From Lysobacterales bacterium (lineage in GTDB: Bacteria; Pseudomonadota; Gammaproteobacteria; Xanthomonadales; Xanthomonadaceae): DNA of 64,000 nt. A program made the translations under genes and the position numbers. Below the pieces are notes generated by a model, which searched no databases, was not told where the DNA came from, and saw only the letters and a program-made list of their open reading frames with translations. The stretch is taken from positions 21,649 through 85,648 of the forward strand of contig JAFLEB010000001.1 of NCBI GenBank assembly GCA_017302075.1, written 5' to 3'. Positions 45,642 to 55,688 of the stretch are shown here, one piece after another. Position 1 is the first letter of the stretch. The number at the start of each line of letters is the position of its first letter.

Positions 45642-47545
45642 TGCTGGCGCGCCTTGCGTGCGGGGAATGCGATGATGGTCGAGGCATGCGGGCCATCGAC
45701 GTCGATGGCCGGATTGAACTCCGGGACGGCGACCCTCAGCGCGGCAGCCAGCTGTTCCAGGTCATACGCGGTTGTGGCCTCACGCAGCGCATCCAGTGCC
45801 GGATCCACGCGCTCCCCGCTCACGCTGCGCGGCACCGCCTGCAGGATCTTGGGATGCTGGGTGGCGCTGTAACGCTCGTCGCTGTGGAACAGCGTCTCGT
45901 GGAGCTTTTCGCCAGGACGCAACCCGGTGTACTCGATGACGATGTCTCGCCCGGGCAGCTTGCCCGCCAGGCGGATCATCTGCTCGGCCAACATGCGGAT
46001 GGAGACCGGCTCGCCCATGTCCAGGGTATAGACGGCCTGCTGCGCGCCGATCGCCGAGGCCTGCAGGATGAGCTGGCAGGCTTCCGGGATGGTCATGAAG
46101 TAGCGGGTGACCTCCGGATCGGTGACGGTGACCGGCCCACCGCGGCGGATCTGTTCGCGGAACAGCGGAACCACGCTTCCCGCCGAATCGAGGACGTTGC
46201 CGAAGCGGACGGTCACGAATCGGGTGGACCGGTGGTCCACGAGTGACTGGCATGCCATTTCCGCGAGGCGCTTGGTCGCCCCCAGCACGTTGACCGGGTC
46301 GACCGCCTTGTCGGTGGAAATCAGCACGAAGGTGCCCACCCCGGCATCCCGGCTCGCACGCGCGACCACGTCGGTCGCCAGGACGTTGTTGCGCACCGCC
46401 TCGCGCAACTGGCGCTGCAGCAGTGGCACCTGCTTGTAGGCAGCGGCGTGGAAGACCGCATCGGGCGCTGCATCGCCGAGCGCATGGCGGATGACCGCAG
46501 GATCACCGCAGTCGCCCAGCACCGGGATGCATTCGATGTCGGGGAAATCCCGGCGCAGGTTGGCCTCGATGGTCAACAGCGCCAGTTCGTCGATCTCCAG
46601 CAGCACCAGCCGGCGTGCGCCATGCCTGGCGCACTGCCGGCACAGCTCGGACCCGATGGACCCCCCGGCGCCCGTGACCAGCACGGAACGTCCACCCAGC
46701 CATCCGCGGATCGCCTTCCAATCGGGATTCAGCGGCTGCCGCCCCAGCAAGTCCTCGATCGCGACTTCCTTCAATTGCCCGGGCAGCGAGCTGCCATCCA
46801 GCACGTCCGCAAGCCGGGGAACGGTCCGGAACGGCACCCCGCTGTCTTCGCAGATGCCGACGACGCGGCGCATCCCGACCGCATCGAGCGAGGGGATCGC
46901 GATGACCAACAGTCGCGCGGCTGTTTCCCGCGCGATCCTGCCGACATCCTCGATCTTGCCGAGCACCGGCAAGCCCTGCAGGCGGGTGCCGCGGAGCGCG
47001 ACGGCATCATCCAGGAAGCCGACCGGCTCATAGCGCCCGGTACGGCGCAGGTCACGCACCAGCGCCTCGCCCGCCTGACCGGCGCCGAGGATGAGTACCC
47101 GTTCCGCGCCATCGTCCTTGCGCGTCGTCCGCTGGTCCTTCCATGCGCGGAAGAGCAACCGCGGCAAGCCCAGCAGCAGGGTCAACACGAAGGGGTACAG
47201 CAGCAGCGCCGCGCGCGACACCAGGTCCAGGCGGCTGTAGAAGAACAGGCCGACGACGACCGCGAGCAACCCGAGCAGGCTTGCCTTGAGGATGTTGACA
47301 AGGTCCGGCACGCTGGCGAAGCGCCACAAGCCGCGATAAAGGCCCACGCGCCAGAACACCAGCCCCTGCGCCACCATGACGATCAGCACCGTGCTGGAGA
47401 AAGGTTCGAGCGGCAGGGGCTGCGGCTGCAGGGCGAAACGCAGGAAGTGCAGGCCCTGCCAGCAGACCCAGACCATGGCCAAGTCATGCAGCGCGACGGT
47501 CAGGCGCGGCAGTCCGTACTTCCAGCGATCCTTCCATGTCGTCAT
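45638..47545 (-). CDS. Membrane NDP-sugar 4,6-dehydratase/epimerase (WbpM/CapD type)
   Basis: This protein has 635 residues from the ATG at 47545. Four membrane helices in the first 130 residues precede a Rossmann-like linker domain (VLILGAGQAGEALVRDL). A C-terminal short-chain dehydratase has the NAD motif GAGGSIGSELC and the segment STDKAVDPVNVLGATKR, in which Lys replaces Tyr in the SDR triad, as in WbpM. It makes modified UDP-sugars for O-antigen or related glycans. It overlaps its neighbours by four bases on each side. Confidence 0.9.
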   Translation of the reverse strand: MTTWKDRWKYGLPRLTVALHDLAMVWVCWQGLHFLRFALQPQPLPLEPFSSTVLIVMVAQGLVFWRVGLYRGLWRFASVPDLVNILKASLLGLLAVVVGLFFYSRLDLVSRAALLLYPFVLTLLLGLPRLLFRAWKDQRTTRKDDGAERVLILGAGQAGEALVRDLRRTGRYEPVGFLDDAVALRGTRLQGLPVLGKIEDVGRIARETAARLLVIAIPSLDAVGMRRVVGICEDSGVPFRTVPRLADVLDGSSLPGQLKEVAIEDLLGRQPLNPDWKAIRGWLGGRSVLVTGAGGSIGSELCRQCARHGARRLVLLEIDELALLTIEANLRRDFPDIECIPVLGDCGDPAVIRHALGDAAPDAVFHAAAYKQVPLLQRQLREAVRNNVLATDVVARASRDAGVGTFVLISTDKAVDPVNVLGATKRLAEMACQSLVDHRSTRFVTVRFGNVLDSAGSVVPLFREQIRRGGPVTVTDPEVTRYFMTIPEACQLILQASAIGAQQAVYTLDMGEPVSIRMLAEQMIRLAGKLPGRDIVIEYTGLRPGEKLHETLFHSDERYSATQHPKILQAVPRSVSGERVDPALDALREATTAYDLEQLAAALRVAVPEFNPAIDVDGPHASTIIAFPARKARQQ

Positions 47546-48546
47546 GCGCCGATTCCTTCGGTCCTTCCGCCAGCTTCGCGATGCAACACACGCCACGCCA
47601 GCACTGCCGCCACTACCCAAGCCAGCAAGGCCGGTAGCGCGCCAGGCAGGCCGTATCCCAACCACCAGAGCATGAACCCGCAAGCGAGCGCCGTCCAGAT
47701 GGCGTAGGCAAACGCCACGGTTCCGTGGCCCGACCGCCTGCTCCAGCGCTGGTAGGCGTGCTGCACGTGCGCCTGCCACCACCGCTCCCCGCGACGCATG
47801 CGCCAGCCCAAGGTGAGCCCGACGTCAACCGACATCGCGAGCACCGGCAGCAGCAGCACGGGCCATTGCGCCCGGCCGGATGCCGACAAGCCGGCTGCCA
47901 GCAGCATCGCGACCAGGAAACCCAGCGTGCCGCTGCCTACGTCGCCCAGGAACACCCGTGCGCGCGGCAGGTTCGATGGCAGGAACCCGAGGCAGGCTGC
48001 CGCGAGCGCCACGCCGACCATCCCTTCCGGTGCCGGAAGCATCGCGGCGAAGGCGACTCCGCACAGCATCGCCTGGCTGGTCGCCAGGCCATCGATGCCA
48101 TCCATGAAGTTCCAGGCATTGACCAGGATGACCGCCGCGAGGAAGGCCACGACCGCGACGATCGGGCCCGCGCCGTGCAGCCACCAGCCCGCGGCCAGCA
48201 GCGCCGCGGCCACGACGTGGACGACCAGGCGCGGGATCGCGGGCAGGTCACGGTGGTCGTCCCACCAGCCGATGCCAGCGACCAACGACAACCCCGCCGC
48301 CATCGCCAGCCAGCCGATCGGCGTGTCGTCGGTCGCGGCAAGCAGCAGGAGAGCCGCGAACCCGGCCACCGCAATGCCGATGCCGCCGCCACGGGGGGTG
48401 GGCACGGCGTGGCTGCGGCGCTCGCCGGGGAGGTCGTGCAGGCCATGGGCCTGCGCATGCCGGATCGCCCACCGGGTGCCCGACCAGGACACCAGCCAGG
48501 CCAGCAGGCCGATCGCGAGCAGCCCCGCCGGCTCAGACCACCGCAT
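47542..48546 (-). CDS. MraY/WecA-family glycosyl-phosphotransferase
   Basis: This 334-residue protein with 10 or so membrane helices transfers a sugar-1-phosphate to undecaprenyl phosphate, starting a surface glycan. Catalytic motifs are visible: GWWDDHRDLP, NAWNFMDGIDG and FLGDVGSGTLGF. It is most like WecA/WbpL initiators, not cell-wall MraY. It overlaps lapB by 14 bases. Confidence 0.9.
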   Translation of the reverse strand: MRWSEPAGLLAIGLLAWLVSWSGTRWAIRHAQAHGLHDLPGERRSHAVPTPRGGGIGIAVAGFAALLLLAATDDTPIGWLAMAAGLSLVAGIGWWDDHRDLPAIPRLVVHVVAAALLAAGWWLHGAGPIVAVVAFLAAVILVNAWNFMDGIDGLATSQAMLCGVAFAAMLPAPEGMVGVALAAACLGFLPSNLPRARVFLGDVGSGTLGFLVAMLLAAGLSASGRAQWPVLLLPVLAMSVDVGLTLGWRMRRGERWWQAHVQHAYQRWSRRSGHGTVAFAYAIWTALACGFMLWWLGYGLPGALPALLAWVVAAVLAWRVLHREAGGRTEGIGA

Positions 48547-49711
48547 AGTTCAGCAGCGGCTTCACCGTGCCCCACTCCTTGCAGCTGGGGCATTGCCAAT
48601 GGTGGCTGCGCGCGCCGAACCCGCAACGGTTGCAGCGGTAGCTCGGGTTGCGCACGAGCAGCTGGTCGGTGATGTGCTTGAGGTCGTGGAGGGTCGACGA
48701 CGCGTCGGCGTCGTCGGCGAGGGTCAGGTCGATCAGCGCCGCCTCGCCGCGCACGGAGGGGCGATCCTTCAGTTGTTGGGCGAGGTACCGCCGGGCCGCG
48801 CCCACGCCCTCTTCGGCCTCGACCATGCGCGCGAGCGCGAGTACGGGAGCGATGCCGCGGTAGTGCTCGCACATTTCGGCGAGGAAGGCGCGGGCGCCGC
48901 TGCGTTCGCCGACCTGCGCGTAGCTCTCCTGCAGCATCGGCAGGATGTCCGGCAGGTAATCCGGGTCGTGGCGGGCGGCGCGTTCGAACGCGCGGATGGC
49001 GGCGGCATGGCGCCCGGCCTCGGCCTCCAGGCGTCCCTCCGCGATGCCGGCGCGCACAGACGTCGGATCGGCGGCATAAGCCCGGGCCAGCGAGGCGCGC
49101 GCGGCCTCGGTGTCGCCCGCCGAGCGTTGGCGGGCGGCGAGCTCGCATTCGAACTGTGCGATGAGCTTGCCCATCGGCTCGCCGGTGGCCGCCTCGAAGC
49201 GGCTGGCGTTCTCGATCGCCTTCTCCCAGTCGCGCTCGGACTGGTAGATCGCGATCAGGTGGCGCAGCGCCTGCGGCGCGCGCTGGTCAATCCGCGCGAG
49301 GTCGGCGAACACCGTCTCCGCGCGATCCAGCAGGCCCGAGCGCATGTAGTCCTCGCCCAGCGCCGACAACGCCTGCACCTTCTGCGCATCGGTCAGCTCG
49401 GGTCGCTGCGCCAGCGCCTGGTGCAGGCGGATCGCGCGATCCACCTCGCCGCGGCGGCGGAACAAGTGGCCCAGCGCCACTTGCGTCTCGAAGGTGTCCT
49501 TGTCGAGTTCGGCGATGTGCAGGAACAACTCGATGGCCTTGTCCGGCTGCTCGTTGAGCAGGTAGTTCAGGCCGCGGAAATAGGTCGTCGACAGCTTGCT
49601 GACCTGGCTGTCGCTGTGGCGCTCGCCGCCGCGCCGGCCGATGATCCAGCCCGCCAACGCCGCCAGCGGCACGAACAGCACCAGCATCCACCACTGGTCG
49701 AGTGCTTCCAC
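48533..49711 (-). CDS. lapB: LPS assembly protein LapB (YciM)
   Basis: This 392-residue protein starts at a GTG with AGGAGG six bases upstream. It guides FtsH to LpxC and so balances LPS synthesis. An N-terminal membrane helix (WWMLVLFVPLAALAGWIIG) is followed by about nine TPR units and a rubredoxin-like metal site (CNRCG ... CPSC) near the C-terminus. It lies directly after lapA. Confidence 0.95.
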   Translation of the reverse strand: MEALDQWWMLVLFVPLAALAGWIIGRRGGERHSDSQVSKLSTTYFRGLNYLLNEQPDKAIELFLHIAELDKDTFETQVALGHLFRRRGEVDRAIRLHQALAQRPELTDAQKVQALSALGEDYMRSGLLDRAETVFADLARIDQRAPQALRHLIAIYQSERDWEKAIENASRFEAATGEPMGKLIAQFECELAARQRSAGDTEAARASLARAYAADPTSVRAGIAEGRLEAEAGRHAAAIRAFERAARHDPDYLPDILPMLQESYAQVGERSGARAFLAEMCEHYRGIAPVLALARMVEAEEGVGAARRYLAQQLKDRPSVRGEAALIDLTLADDADASSTLHDLKHITDQLLVRNPSYRCNRCGFGARSHHWQCPSCKEWGTVKPLLNYAVV

Positions 49712-49712
49712 C

Positions 49713-49970
49713 TCATGCCTCCTGGCGCGCCGGGGCGGCGCCCGTCGTCTGGTTCCGCAACCGCCGCCGCAGCGGCAACACCACGCCCAGCGCGATCAAT
49801 GCAGCGCCCAACAGCATGCCCAATGCGAGCAGCACCAGGCCCAGCACGCCCAGGCTGGCGTCGAGCTGGACGACCCCGAGGTCGAGGCGCACCGGTTGCG
49901 TGTTGAGCGCGCCCACCACGCCACCCAGCAGCAGGAAGGCGATGGCGGCAACGAGTCGGATCAGGCGCAT
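49713..49970 (-). CDS. lapA: LapA domain protein (DUF1049)
   Basis: This protein has 85 residues from the ATG at 49970. Two membrane helices (LVAAIAFLLLGGVVGALN and VLGLVLLALGMLLGAALIALG) and a basic tail (RRRLRN) match LapA. It acts with LapB in LPS control. It ends one base before the lapB start. Confidence 0.88.
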   Translation of the reverse strand: MRLIRLVAAIAFLLLGGVVGALNTQPVRLDLGVVQLDASLGVLGLVLLALGMLLGAALIALGVVLPLRRRLRNQTTGAAPARQEA

Positions 49971-50019
49971 CGGGTCTCCAGGCGGCACCCGCTAGCTTAA
50001 CGGAGCGATGGCCCCGGTT

Positions 50020-50322
50020 TCAGTCGTCAGACGGGAGCGGGACCACGTCGGTCACCCGCTCGCGCAATTCCTTGCCGGGCTTGAAATGCGGGACGTGCTT
50101 GCCGGGCAACGCGACCGCGTCGCCGGTCTTCGGGTTGCGCCCCGTGCGGGGCGGCCGGAAATGCAGGGAAAAACTGCCGAACCCGCGCACCTCGATGCGG
50201 TCGCCCTCGGCCAGGGCGGTGCCCATCATCTGCAGCAGCGACTTCACCGACAGGTCGACGTCGTCGGCCTTGAGGTGCGGCTGCCGCCGGGCGAGCAATT
50301 CGATGAGTTCGGACTTCGTCAT
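50020..50322 (-). CDS. ihfB: Integration host factor subunit beta
   Basis: This 100-residue protein begins [17 protein letters not shown], followed by the DNA-binding beta arm ([21 protein letters not shown]) with the intercalating Pro. It bends DNA as a heterodimer with IhfA. It is downstream of rpsA as in other gammaproteobacteria. The start is chosen from this family N-terminus. Confidence 0.96.
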   Translation of the reverse strand: MTKSELIELLARRQPHLKADDVDLSVKSLLQMMGTALAEGDRIEVRGFGSFSLHFRPPRTGRNPKTGDAVALPGKHVPHFKPGKELRERVTDVVPLPSDD

Positions 50323-50341
50323 GTCGCGGTGATCATCCGGC

Positions 50342-50384
50342 CGTCGGCATGCCGACGATGGCCCGGCCCGTCGCCGGGCCATCG
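50342..50384. repeat. Two adjacent hairpins in the rpsA-ihfB spacer
   Basis: A perfect 16-base palindrome (CGTCGGCA/TGCCGACG, 50342-50357) adjoins a hairpin with 12-base arms CGATGGCCCGGC/GCCGGGCCATCG (50356-50367, 50373-50384) and a five-base loop. They fill half of the 85-base spacer, without a T-tract. They may set the ratio of rpsA to ihfB mRNA. Confidence 0.75.
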
Positions 50385-50407
50385 CGGTTGCCTGCAGGCC
50401 GACGGGA

Positions 50408-52105
50408 TCAGTCGGCCTTGTTCAGCTGTTCGCGCAGCAGCGCACCCAGCTTGGTGGTGCCGCTGGCGGCGTCGGAAGCGACCTTGTTGTACTCGGCCAT
50501 GGCTTCGGCGGTTTCCGCCTCGTCCTTGGCCTTGATCGACAGCTGCAGGCTGCGGCCCTTGCGGTCCATGCCCACGAACTTGGCCTCGACTTCCTGGCCG
50601 ACCTTCAGCACCTGGCTGGCATCGTCCACGCGGTCGTCGGAGATGTCGCGGGCCATCACGTAGCCCTCGACGCCATCGCCCAGGTCGATGGTCGCACCCT
50701 TGGCGTCCACTTCCTTGACGGTGCCGGCGACCTTGGTGCCCTTCGGGTGCGAGGCCATGAACTGGCCCAGCGGATCCTGCTCGAGCTGCTTGACGCCCAG
50801 GCTGATGCGCTCGCGCTCGGGGTCCACCGCCAGCACCACCGCCTCGAGCGTGTCGCCCTTCTTGTAGTTGCGGGCGATGTCCTCGCCGGTCGAGTTCCAG
50901 CTGATGTCCGACAGGTGGATCAGGCCGTCGATGCCGCCGTCCAGGCCGATGAAGATGCCGAAGTCGGTGATCGACTTGATCTGGCCGGACACCTTGTCGC
51001 CCTTCTTGTGGATCGCGGCGAAGGTCTCCCACGGGTTGCTGGTGACCTGCTTGATGCCCAGCGAGATGCGGCGACGCTCCTCGTCCACGTCCAGCACCAT
51101 GACCTGCAGTTCGTCGCCGACCTGCACGATCTTGGCCGGGTTGACGTTCTTGTTGGTCCAGTCCATCTCGGACACGTGCACCAGGCCTTCCACGCCCGGC
51201 TCGATCTCGACGAACGCGCCGTAGTCGGTGACGTTGGAGACCTTGCCGAACACGCGGCTGTTGGCCGGGTAGCGGCGGGCGATGTTGTCCCACGGATCCT
51301 CGCCCAGCTGCTTCAGGCCCAGCGAGACGCGGTTGCGCTCGCGGTCGTACTTGAGCACGCGGACGTCCAGCTCCTGGCCGACCTCGACCACCTCGGACGG
51401 ATGGCGAACGCGCTTCCACGCCATGTCGGTGATGTGCAGCAGGCCGTCGATGCCGCCGAGGTCGACGAACGCGCCGTAGTCGGTCAGGTTCTTGACCACG
51501 CCCTTCAGCACCGCGCCCTCGACCAGCTTCTCGAGCAGCTGCTCGCGCTCTTCCGAATGCTCGCTCTCGACCACCGCGCGGCGGGAGACGACAACGTTGT
51601 TGCGCTTGCGGTCGAGCTTGATGAGCTTGAACTCCAGCTCCTTGCCTTCCAGGTACACCGGGTCGCGGACCGGGCGCACGTCGACCAGCGAGCCCGGCAG
51701 GAACGCGCGGACGTCCTTGATGTCGACGGTGAAGCCGCCCTTCACCTTGCCGCTGATGCGGCCGACGATGGTCTCGTTCTTCTCGAGGGCTTCCTCGAGC
51801 TCGTCCCACACCATGGCGCGCTTGGCCTTCTCGCGCGACAGCACGGTCTCGCCAAAGCCGTTCTCGAGCGAGTCGAGGGCGACCTTGACCTCGTCGCCGA
51901 TGCCGACGTCGATCTCGCCGGCGTCGTTGCGGAACTGCTCGATCGGCACGATGCCTTCGGACTTCAGGCCGGCGTTGATCACCACGACGTCGTTGCGGAC
52001 GTCGACCACGATGCCCTTGACGATCGCACCGGGCTTGAGCTTGGCGAGGTTGGCCTGGCTCTGTTCGAACAGTTCGGCGAAGGATTCGGTAGCTACGGAA
52101 TTCAT
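50408..52105 (-). CDS. rpsA: 30S ribosomal protein S1
   Basis: This protein has 565 residues from the ATG at 52105 ([20 protein letters not shown]). Six S1 RNA-binding repeats are recognisable, with strong units such as [18 protein letters not shown] and [20 protein letters not shown]1 recruits mRNA to the ribosome. Length is typical. It lies between cmk and ihfB. Confidence 0.97.
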   Translation of the reverse strand: MNSVATESFAELFEQSQANLAKLKPGAIVKGIVVDVRNDVVVINAGLKSEGIVPIEQFRNDAGEIDVGIGDEVKVALDSLENGFGETVLSREKAKRAMVWDELEEALEKNETIVGRISGKVKGGFTVDIKDVRAFLPGSLVDVRPVRDPVYLEGKELEFKLIKLDRKRNNVVVSRRAVVESEHSEEREQLLEKLVEGAVLKGVVKNLTDYGAFVDLGGIDGLLHITDMAWKRVRHPSEVVEVGQELDVRVLKYDRERNRVSLGLKQLGEDPWDNIARRYPANSRVFGKVSNVTDYGAFVEIEPGVEGLVHVSEMDWTNKNVNPAKIVQVGDELQVMVLDVDEERRRISLGIKQVTSNPWETFAAIHKKGDKVSGQIKSITDFGIFIGLDGGIDGLIHLSDISWNSTGEDIARNYKKGDTLEAVVLAVDPERERISLGVKQLEQDPLGQFMASHPKGTKVAGTVKEVDAKGATIDLGDGVEGYVMARDISDDRVDDASQVLKVGQEVEAKFVGMDRKGRSLQLSIKAKDEAETAEAMAEYNKVASDAASGTTKLGALLREQLNKAD

Positions 52106-52264
52106 GAAAAATCTCGGGTGGATACACAGGCCTCCCGCACTGACGGGGCGGCCCACCTTGGGTTGGTTGGCGTTCGCGCAGGACGCGCTTGGCCATGTGT
52201 GGATGGGTGGAGGAAGACCGCAGGCACGGGCGTGCCCACGGGACGGAACCTGCGGCGTGAGGCG

Positions 52265-52280
52265 CGCCGGCTAGCCGGCG
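52265..52280. repeat. Perfect palindrome centred on the cmk stop
   Basis: A 16-base palindrome with arms CGCCGG and CCGGCG around CTAG includes the cmk stop codon. It is the only strong symmetry in the 165-base cmk-rpsA spacer, which otherwise should hold the rpsA promoter and leader. No T-tract is present. Confidence 0.6.
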
Positions 52281-52951
52281 GGGCGGGACACGACGTCCAG
52301 CACCCGGGCGACCACGTCGTCGATGCCGAGCCCGGTGGTGTCGATGCGGACGGCGTCGTCGGCCGGCCGCAGCGGCGCCACCGCGCGACTGGCATCGCGG
52401 GCGTCGCGGGCGAGGATCTCGCGCAGCAGACCGTCGATTGTGACGGAAACCCCTTTGTCTTTCAACTGCTTATAGCGCCTTTCGGCACGCTCCTCGGCGC
52501 TCGCGGTCAGGAACACCTTGTGCGCGGCATCGGGGAAGATGACGGTCCCCATGTCGCGGCCGTCGGCCACCAGCCCCGGGGGCTGGCGGAACGCGCGCTG
52601 GCGGTCCTTGAGGGCGGCGCGGACCTCGGGGATGGCGGCGATCGCCGACGCCGCCGCGCCGGCGGTCTCGGTGCGCAACTCGTCGGTGGCATCATGGCCA
52701 TTGACCAGCACCCGCAGGTCGCCCGCCTCGCCCTCGCGGAAGCCGATCGTGGTGTCGAAGGTGCAGCGTACCAAGGCGCCGGCATCGTCCAGGTCGAGGT
52801 CGGCCCAGCCTGCGGCGACGCCGACGGCGCGGTACAGGGCGCCGGAGTCCAGGTAATGCCAACCCAGACGCTGGGCGACGATGCGGCTGATCGTCCCCTT
52901 GCCGGAGCCGGATGGGCCATCGATGGTGAGCACGGGCGTCGGGGTGTCCAT
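52271..52951 (-). CDS. cmk: Cytidylate kinase
   Basis: This protein has 226 residues from the ATG at 52951. It phosphorylates CMP and dCMP. The P-loop GPSGSGKGT is at residues 12-20, [10 protein letters not shown] binds substrate, and [13 protein letters not shown] is the conserved central motif. It is upstream of rpsA, as in most proteobacteria. Confidence 0.96.
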   Translation of the reverse strand: MDTPTPVLTIDGPSGSGKGTISRIVAQRLGWHYLDSGALYRAVGVAAGWADLDLDDAGALVRCTFDTTIGFREGEAGDLRVLVNGHDATDELRTETAGAAASAIAAIPEVRAALKDRQRAFRQPPGLVADGRDMGTVIFPDAAHKVFLTASAEERAERRYKQLKDKGVSVTIDGLLREILARDARDASRAVAPLRPADDAVRIDTTGLGIDDVVARVLDVVSRPAG

Positions 52952-53025
52952 CCGGGGATTATCGCCGCCCGGGCGCCGACTGGGCAGGACCTTGCCGGCG
53001 GCCTGCAGGTCATGCGGGCAAGCGC

Positions 53026-53055
53026 TTGATTCGGCGGGACAAAGCCCGCTAGAAT
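53026..53055 (+). promoter_or_regulatory. Promoter of rpmJ
   Basis: TTGATT (53026-53031) and TAGAAT (53050-53055) are separated by 18 bases, 43 bases before the rpmJ start. The start site is followed by CGGGCTT, which can pair with AAGCCCG at 53042-53048. Confidence 0.7.
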
Positions 53056-53097
53056 GTCGGGCTTCCCGCTCCATTTCCCATTTGCCGAGGTTCCATC

Positions 53098-53223
53098 ATG
53101 AAGGTCCTGTCCTCCCTGAAGTCGGCGAAGGCCCGTCACCGCGACTGCAAGGTGGTTCGCCGTCGTGGCAAGGTCTTCGTGATCTGCAAGTCCAACCCGC
53201 GGTTCAAGGCGCGCCAGCGCTGA
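53098..53223 (+). CDS. rpmJ: 50S ribosomal protein L36, zinc-independent type
   Basis: This protein has 41 residues: the sequence begins [20 protein letters not shown] and ends [14 protein letters not shown]. It matches the YkgO-type L36, which has only two of the Cys residues of the zinc-binding form. It has its own promoter and terminator. In Xanthomonads this appears to be the standard L36. Confidence 0.95.
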   Translation: MKVLSSLKSAKARHRDCKVVRRRGKVFVICKSNPRFKARQR

Positions 53224-53251
53224 GCCACCGGCGAGACGCCGCAAGCGAACG

Positions 53252-53279
53252 AAAGGCCGCCGAAGGGCGGCCTTTCTCA
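53252..53279 (+). terminator. Intrinsic terminator of rpmJ
   Basis: Ten-base arms AAAGGCCGCC/GGCGGCCTTT (53252-53261, 53266-53275) with a GAAG loop, followed by CTCAT, lie 28 bases after the rpmJ stop. The tail is part of the stem's T run. Confidence 0.85.
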
Positions 53280-53351
53280 TATGTGACCCATCGCGACCCG
53301 TTCACGGGATCGGCATAAAATCCTTTCCAATCCCGCCCACGGAGTGCTGCC

Positions 53352-53702
53352 ATGCGCGCCTTGATCCGTCCTGCCTCGCTCGCCCTGCTGGTCGTGGCCT
53401 CGTCCACGTCCCTCGGCCAGGAGGCCCGTGTCGTCGAGGGCGATACCCTGCTGATCGAGCGCGTCGGCGAAGAGCCCGCCAACCTGCCGACGCGCGGGAT
53501 GAGCATGGCCCAGGTCGAGGCGCGCTTCGGCGCCCCGAGCGAGCGTCTCGATCCGCGCGGCGGGCAGAAGCGCCAGTGGCCGACGATCAACCGCTGGAGC
53601 TATCCCGCCTTCACCGTCTACTTCGAGCGCAGCAAGGTCATCGACGTGGTCATGGCCAAGGCCAGCCCCGGCGAGATCGGCCCGAAGCCAGCCGCACGCT
53701 GA
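53352..53702 (+). CDS. Hypothetical secreted protein
   Basis: This 116-residue protein has a signal peptide (ALIRPASLALLVVASSTSLG, cleavage near 22). The mature part contains LPTRGMSMAQVEARFGAPSE and a repeat of aromatic residues (INRWSYPAFTVYFE). The MSMAQVExxFGxPxx pattern recalls SmpA/BamE-like small periplasmic folds. It is upstream of aguA by four bases, but a functional link is unclear. Confidence 0.68.
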   Translation: MRALIRPASLALLVVASSTSLGQEARVVEGDTLLIERVGEEPANLPTRGMSMAQVEARFGAPSERLDPRGGQKRQWPTINRWSYPAFTVYFERSKVIDVVMAKASPGEIGPKPAAR

Positions 53703-53706
53703 CCCG

Positions 53707-54738
53707 ATGACCCAGCAAACCCCGCGCTTCCCCGCCGAATGGGAACCCCAGTCGGCGATCCTGTTGGCATGGCCGACCGCCGACACCGACTGGGCCGAGC
53801 GCCTGGCCGAGGTCGAGGAGACCTACATCGCGCTGGTGCAGGCGATCACCCGCTTCCAGCGGGTGGTGCTGTGCGTCGCCGACGATGACGTCGAGACCTA
53901 TGCCGAGATGCGGCTGCGCTCCAACCGCGTGGACATGGAGCGCGTGCGCTTCGTCAGCGTGCCCTACGACGACACCTGGCTGCGCGATTCCGGCCCGATT
54001 ACCTTGCGCGCCGACGACAACTTCATCCTCAACGATTTCCGGTTCACCGGCTGGGGCGGCAAGTTCGAGGCCAGCGACGATGATCGCCTGGTCGAACGCC
54101 TGCAGGCGCAGGGGGTGTTCCACCGCGCCGAGCGCCGGGCGCACGACTTCGCGCTGGAAGGCGGCGGCATCGAGACCGATGGCGCCGGCACCCTGCTCAC
54201 GACCTGGCGCTGCCTGTCGCTGCGCCACCCCGGCAAGCGCCGCGAGGAAATCGAGGCGGTCCTGCGCACGACCCTCGCCCAGGATCGCGTGTTGTGGCTG
54301 GAGCACGGCGAGCTGGAGGGCGACGACACCGACGCGCACATCGACACGCTGGCGCGCTTCGCGCCGGGCGACGCGATCGTGTTCCAGGCCTGCGACGACC
54401 CCGGTGATGCGCACTATCCCGCGCTGCAGGCAATGGCGACGGAGCTTGCCGCATTGCGCACCACCGACGGTACGCCGTACCGCCTGCACCCGCTGCCGTG
54501 GCCGAAGCCGATCCTCGACGACGGTCGCCGGCTGGCGGCCAGCTACGCGAACTACCTGGTCATCAACGACGCCGTGCTGATGCCCGCCTATGGCGATGCC
54601 TGCGACGCCGAGGCGGCCGCGGTACTGGCTTCGGCGCACCCGGGTCGCAGCGTGGTGCAAGTGCCCTGCCGTCCGCTGATCTGGCAGAACGGCAGCCTGC
54701 ACTGCATCACCATGCAACTGCCGGCCGGCCTGGCCTGA
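53707..54738 (+). CDS. aguA: Agmatine deiminase
   Basis: This 343-residue enzyme of the peptidyl-arginine deiminase superfamily hydrolyses agmatine to N-carbamoylputrescine. Motifs include PAEWEPQSAILLAWP, YDDTWLRDSGPI, ALEGGGIETDG and the C-terminal nucleophile in GSLHCITMQLP. It is followed by aguB, which carries out the next step. Confidence 0.95.
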   Translation: MTQQTPRFPAEWEPQSAILLAWPTADTDWAERLAEVEETYIALVQAITRFQRVVLCVADDDVETYAEMRLRSNRVDMERVRFVSVPYDDTWLRDSGPITLRADDNFILNDFRFTGWGGKFEASDDDRLVERLQAQGVFHRAERRAHDFALEGGGIETDGAGTLLTTWRCLSLRHPGKRREEIEAVLRTTLAQDRVLWLEHGELEGDDTDAHIDTLARFAPGDAIVFQACDDPGDAHYPALQAMATELAALRTTDGTPYRLHPLPWPKPILDDGRRLAASYANYLVINDAVLMPAYGDACDAEAAAVLASAHPGRSVVQVPCRPLIWQNGSLHCITMQLPAGLA

Positions 54739-54783
54739 GCGAACGCCCGCGCCGCGGCGCAAACGAGTCCCTACAATCGCCCG

Positions 54784-55668
54784 ATGAAGAAGACTACGCT
54801 CCCCGTCGCCCTGGTGCAGGAACGCAGCCACGGCGACGCCGATGCCAACCTGGCGGTGATCGAAGCGCGCGTCGCCGATGCGGCGGCGTCCGGCGCCCGG
54901 CTGGTGCTCTTGCAGGAACTGCACAACGGCGCCTATTTCTGCCAGCACGAATCGGTCGACGAGTTCGACCTCGCCGAGCCGATCCCCGGCCCGTCCACCG
55001 AACGCCTCGGCATGCTCGCCCGGCAGCACGGCCTGGTGCTGGTCAGCTCCCTGTTCGAGAAGCGGGCGACCGGCCTGTACCACAACACCGCGGTGGTGTT
55101 CGAAACCGACGGCCGCATCGCCGGCCGGTACCGCAAGATGCACATCCCGGACGACCCCGGGTTCTACGAGAAGTTCTACTTCACCCCCGGCGACCTCGGT
55201 TTCACCCCGATCGACACCAGCGTCGGCCGCCTTGGCGTGCTGGTGTGCTGGGACCAGTGGTACCCGGAGGCCGCCCGCCTGATGGCGCTGGCCGGCGCCG
55301 AACTGCTGCTGTACCCGACCGCGATCGGGTGGGATCCGTCCGACGCGCAGGCCGAGAAGACCCGCCAACGCGATGCCTGGATCCTCAGCCATCGCGGCCA
55401 TGCGGTCGCCAATGGCCTGCCGGTGCTGAGCTGCAACCGGGTCGGCCACGAAGCCTCCCCGCTGGGCGCATCCGGCATCGATTTCTGGGGCAACAGCCAC
55501 GTGCTCGGACCGCAGGGCGAGTTCGTGGCCGAGGCCGGCACCGAACCGACCGTGCTGCTGGCCGAGGTGGACATGGCGCGCAGCGAGCACGTGCGCCGCA
55601 TCTGGCCGTTCCTGCGCGACCGCCGCATCGACGCCTACGCCGACCTGACCAAGCGGTACCGCGACTGA
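54784..55668 (+). CDS. aguB: N-carbamoylputrescine amidase
   Basis: This 294-residue nitrilase-family enzyme forms putrescine. The catalytic triad is visible: Glu in LLQELHNG, Lys in YRKMHIPDD and Cys in GVLVCWDQWYPE. The YFxCQxE-like region and length match AguB. With aguA it converts agmatine to putrescine; the arginine decarboxylase that supplies agmatine is not in this window. Confidence 0.96.
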   Translation: MKKTTLPVALVQERSHGDADANLAVIEARVADAAASGARLVLLQELHNGAYFCQHESVDEFDLAEPIPGPSTERLGMLARQHGLVLVSSLFEKRATGLYHNTAVVFETDGRIAGRYRKMHIPDDPGFYEKFYFTPGDLGFTPIDTSVGRLGVLVCWDQWYPEAARLMALAGAELLLYPTAIGWDPSDAQAEKTRQRDAWILSHRGHAVANGLPVLSCNRVGHEASPLGASGIDFWGNSHVLGPQGEFVAEAGTEPTVLLAEVDMARSEHVRRIWPFLRDRRIDAYADLTKRYRD

Positions 55669-55688
55669 GCGAGCGGACGCCGCCGACG

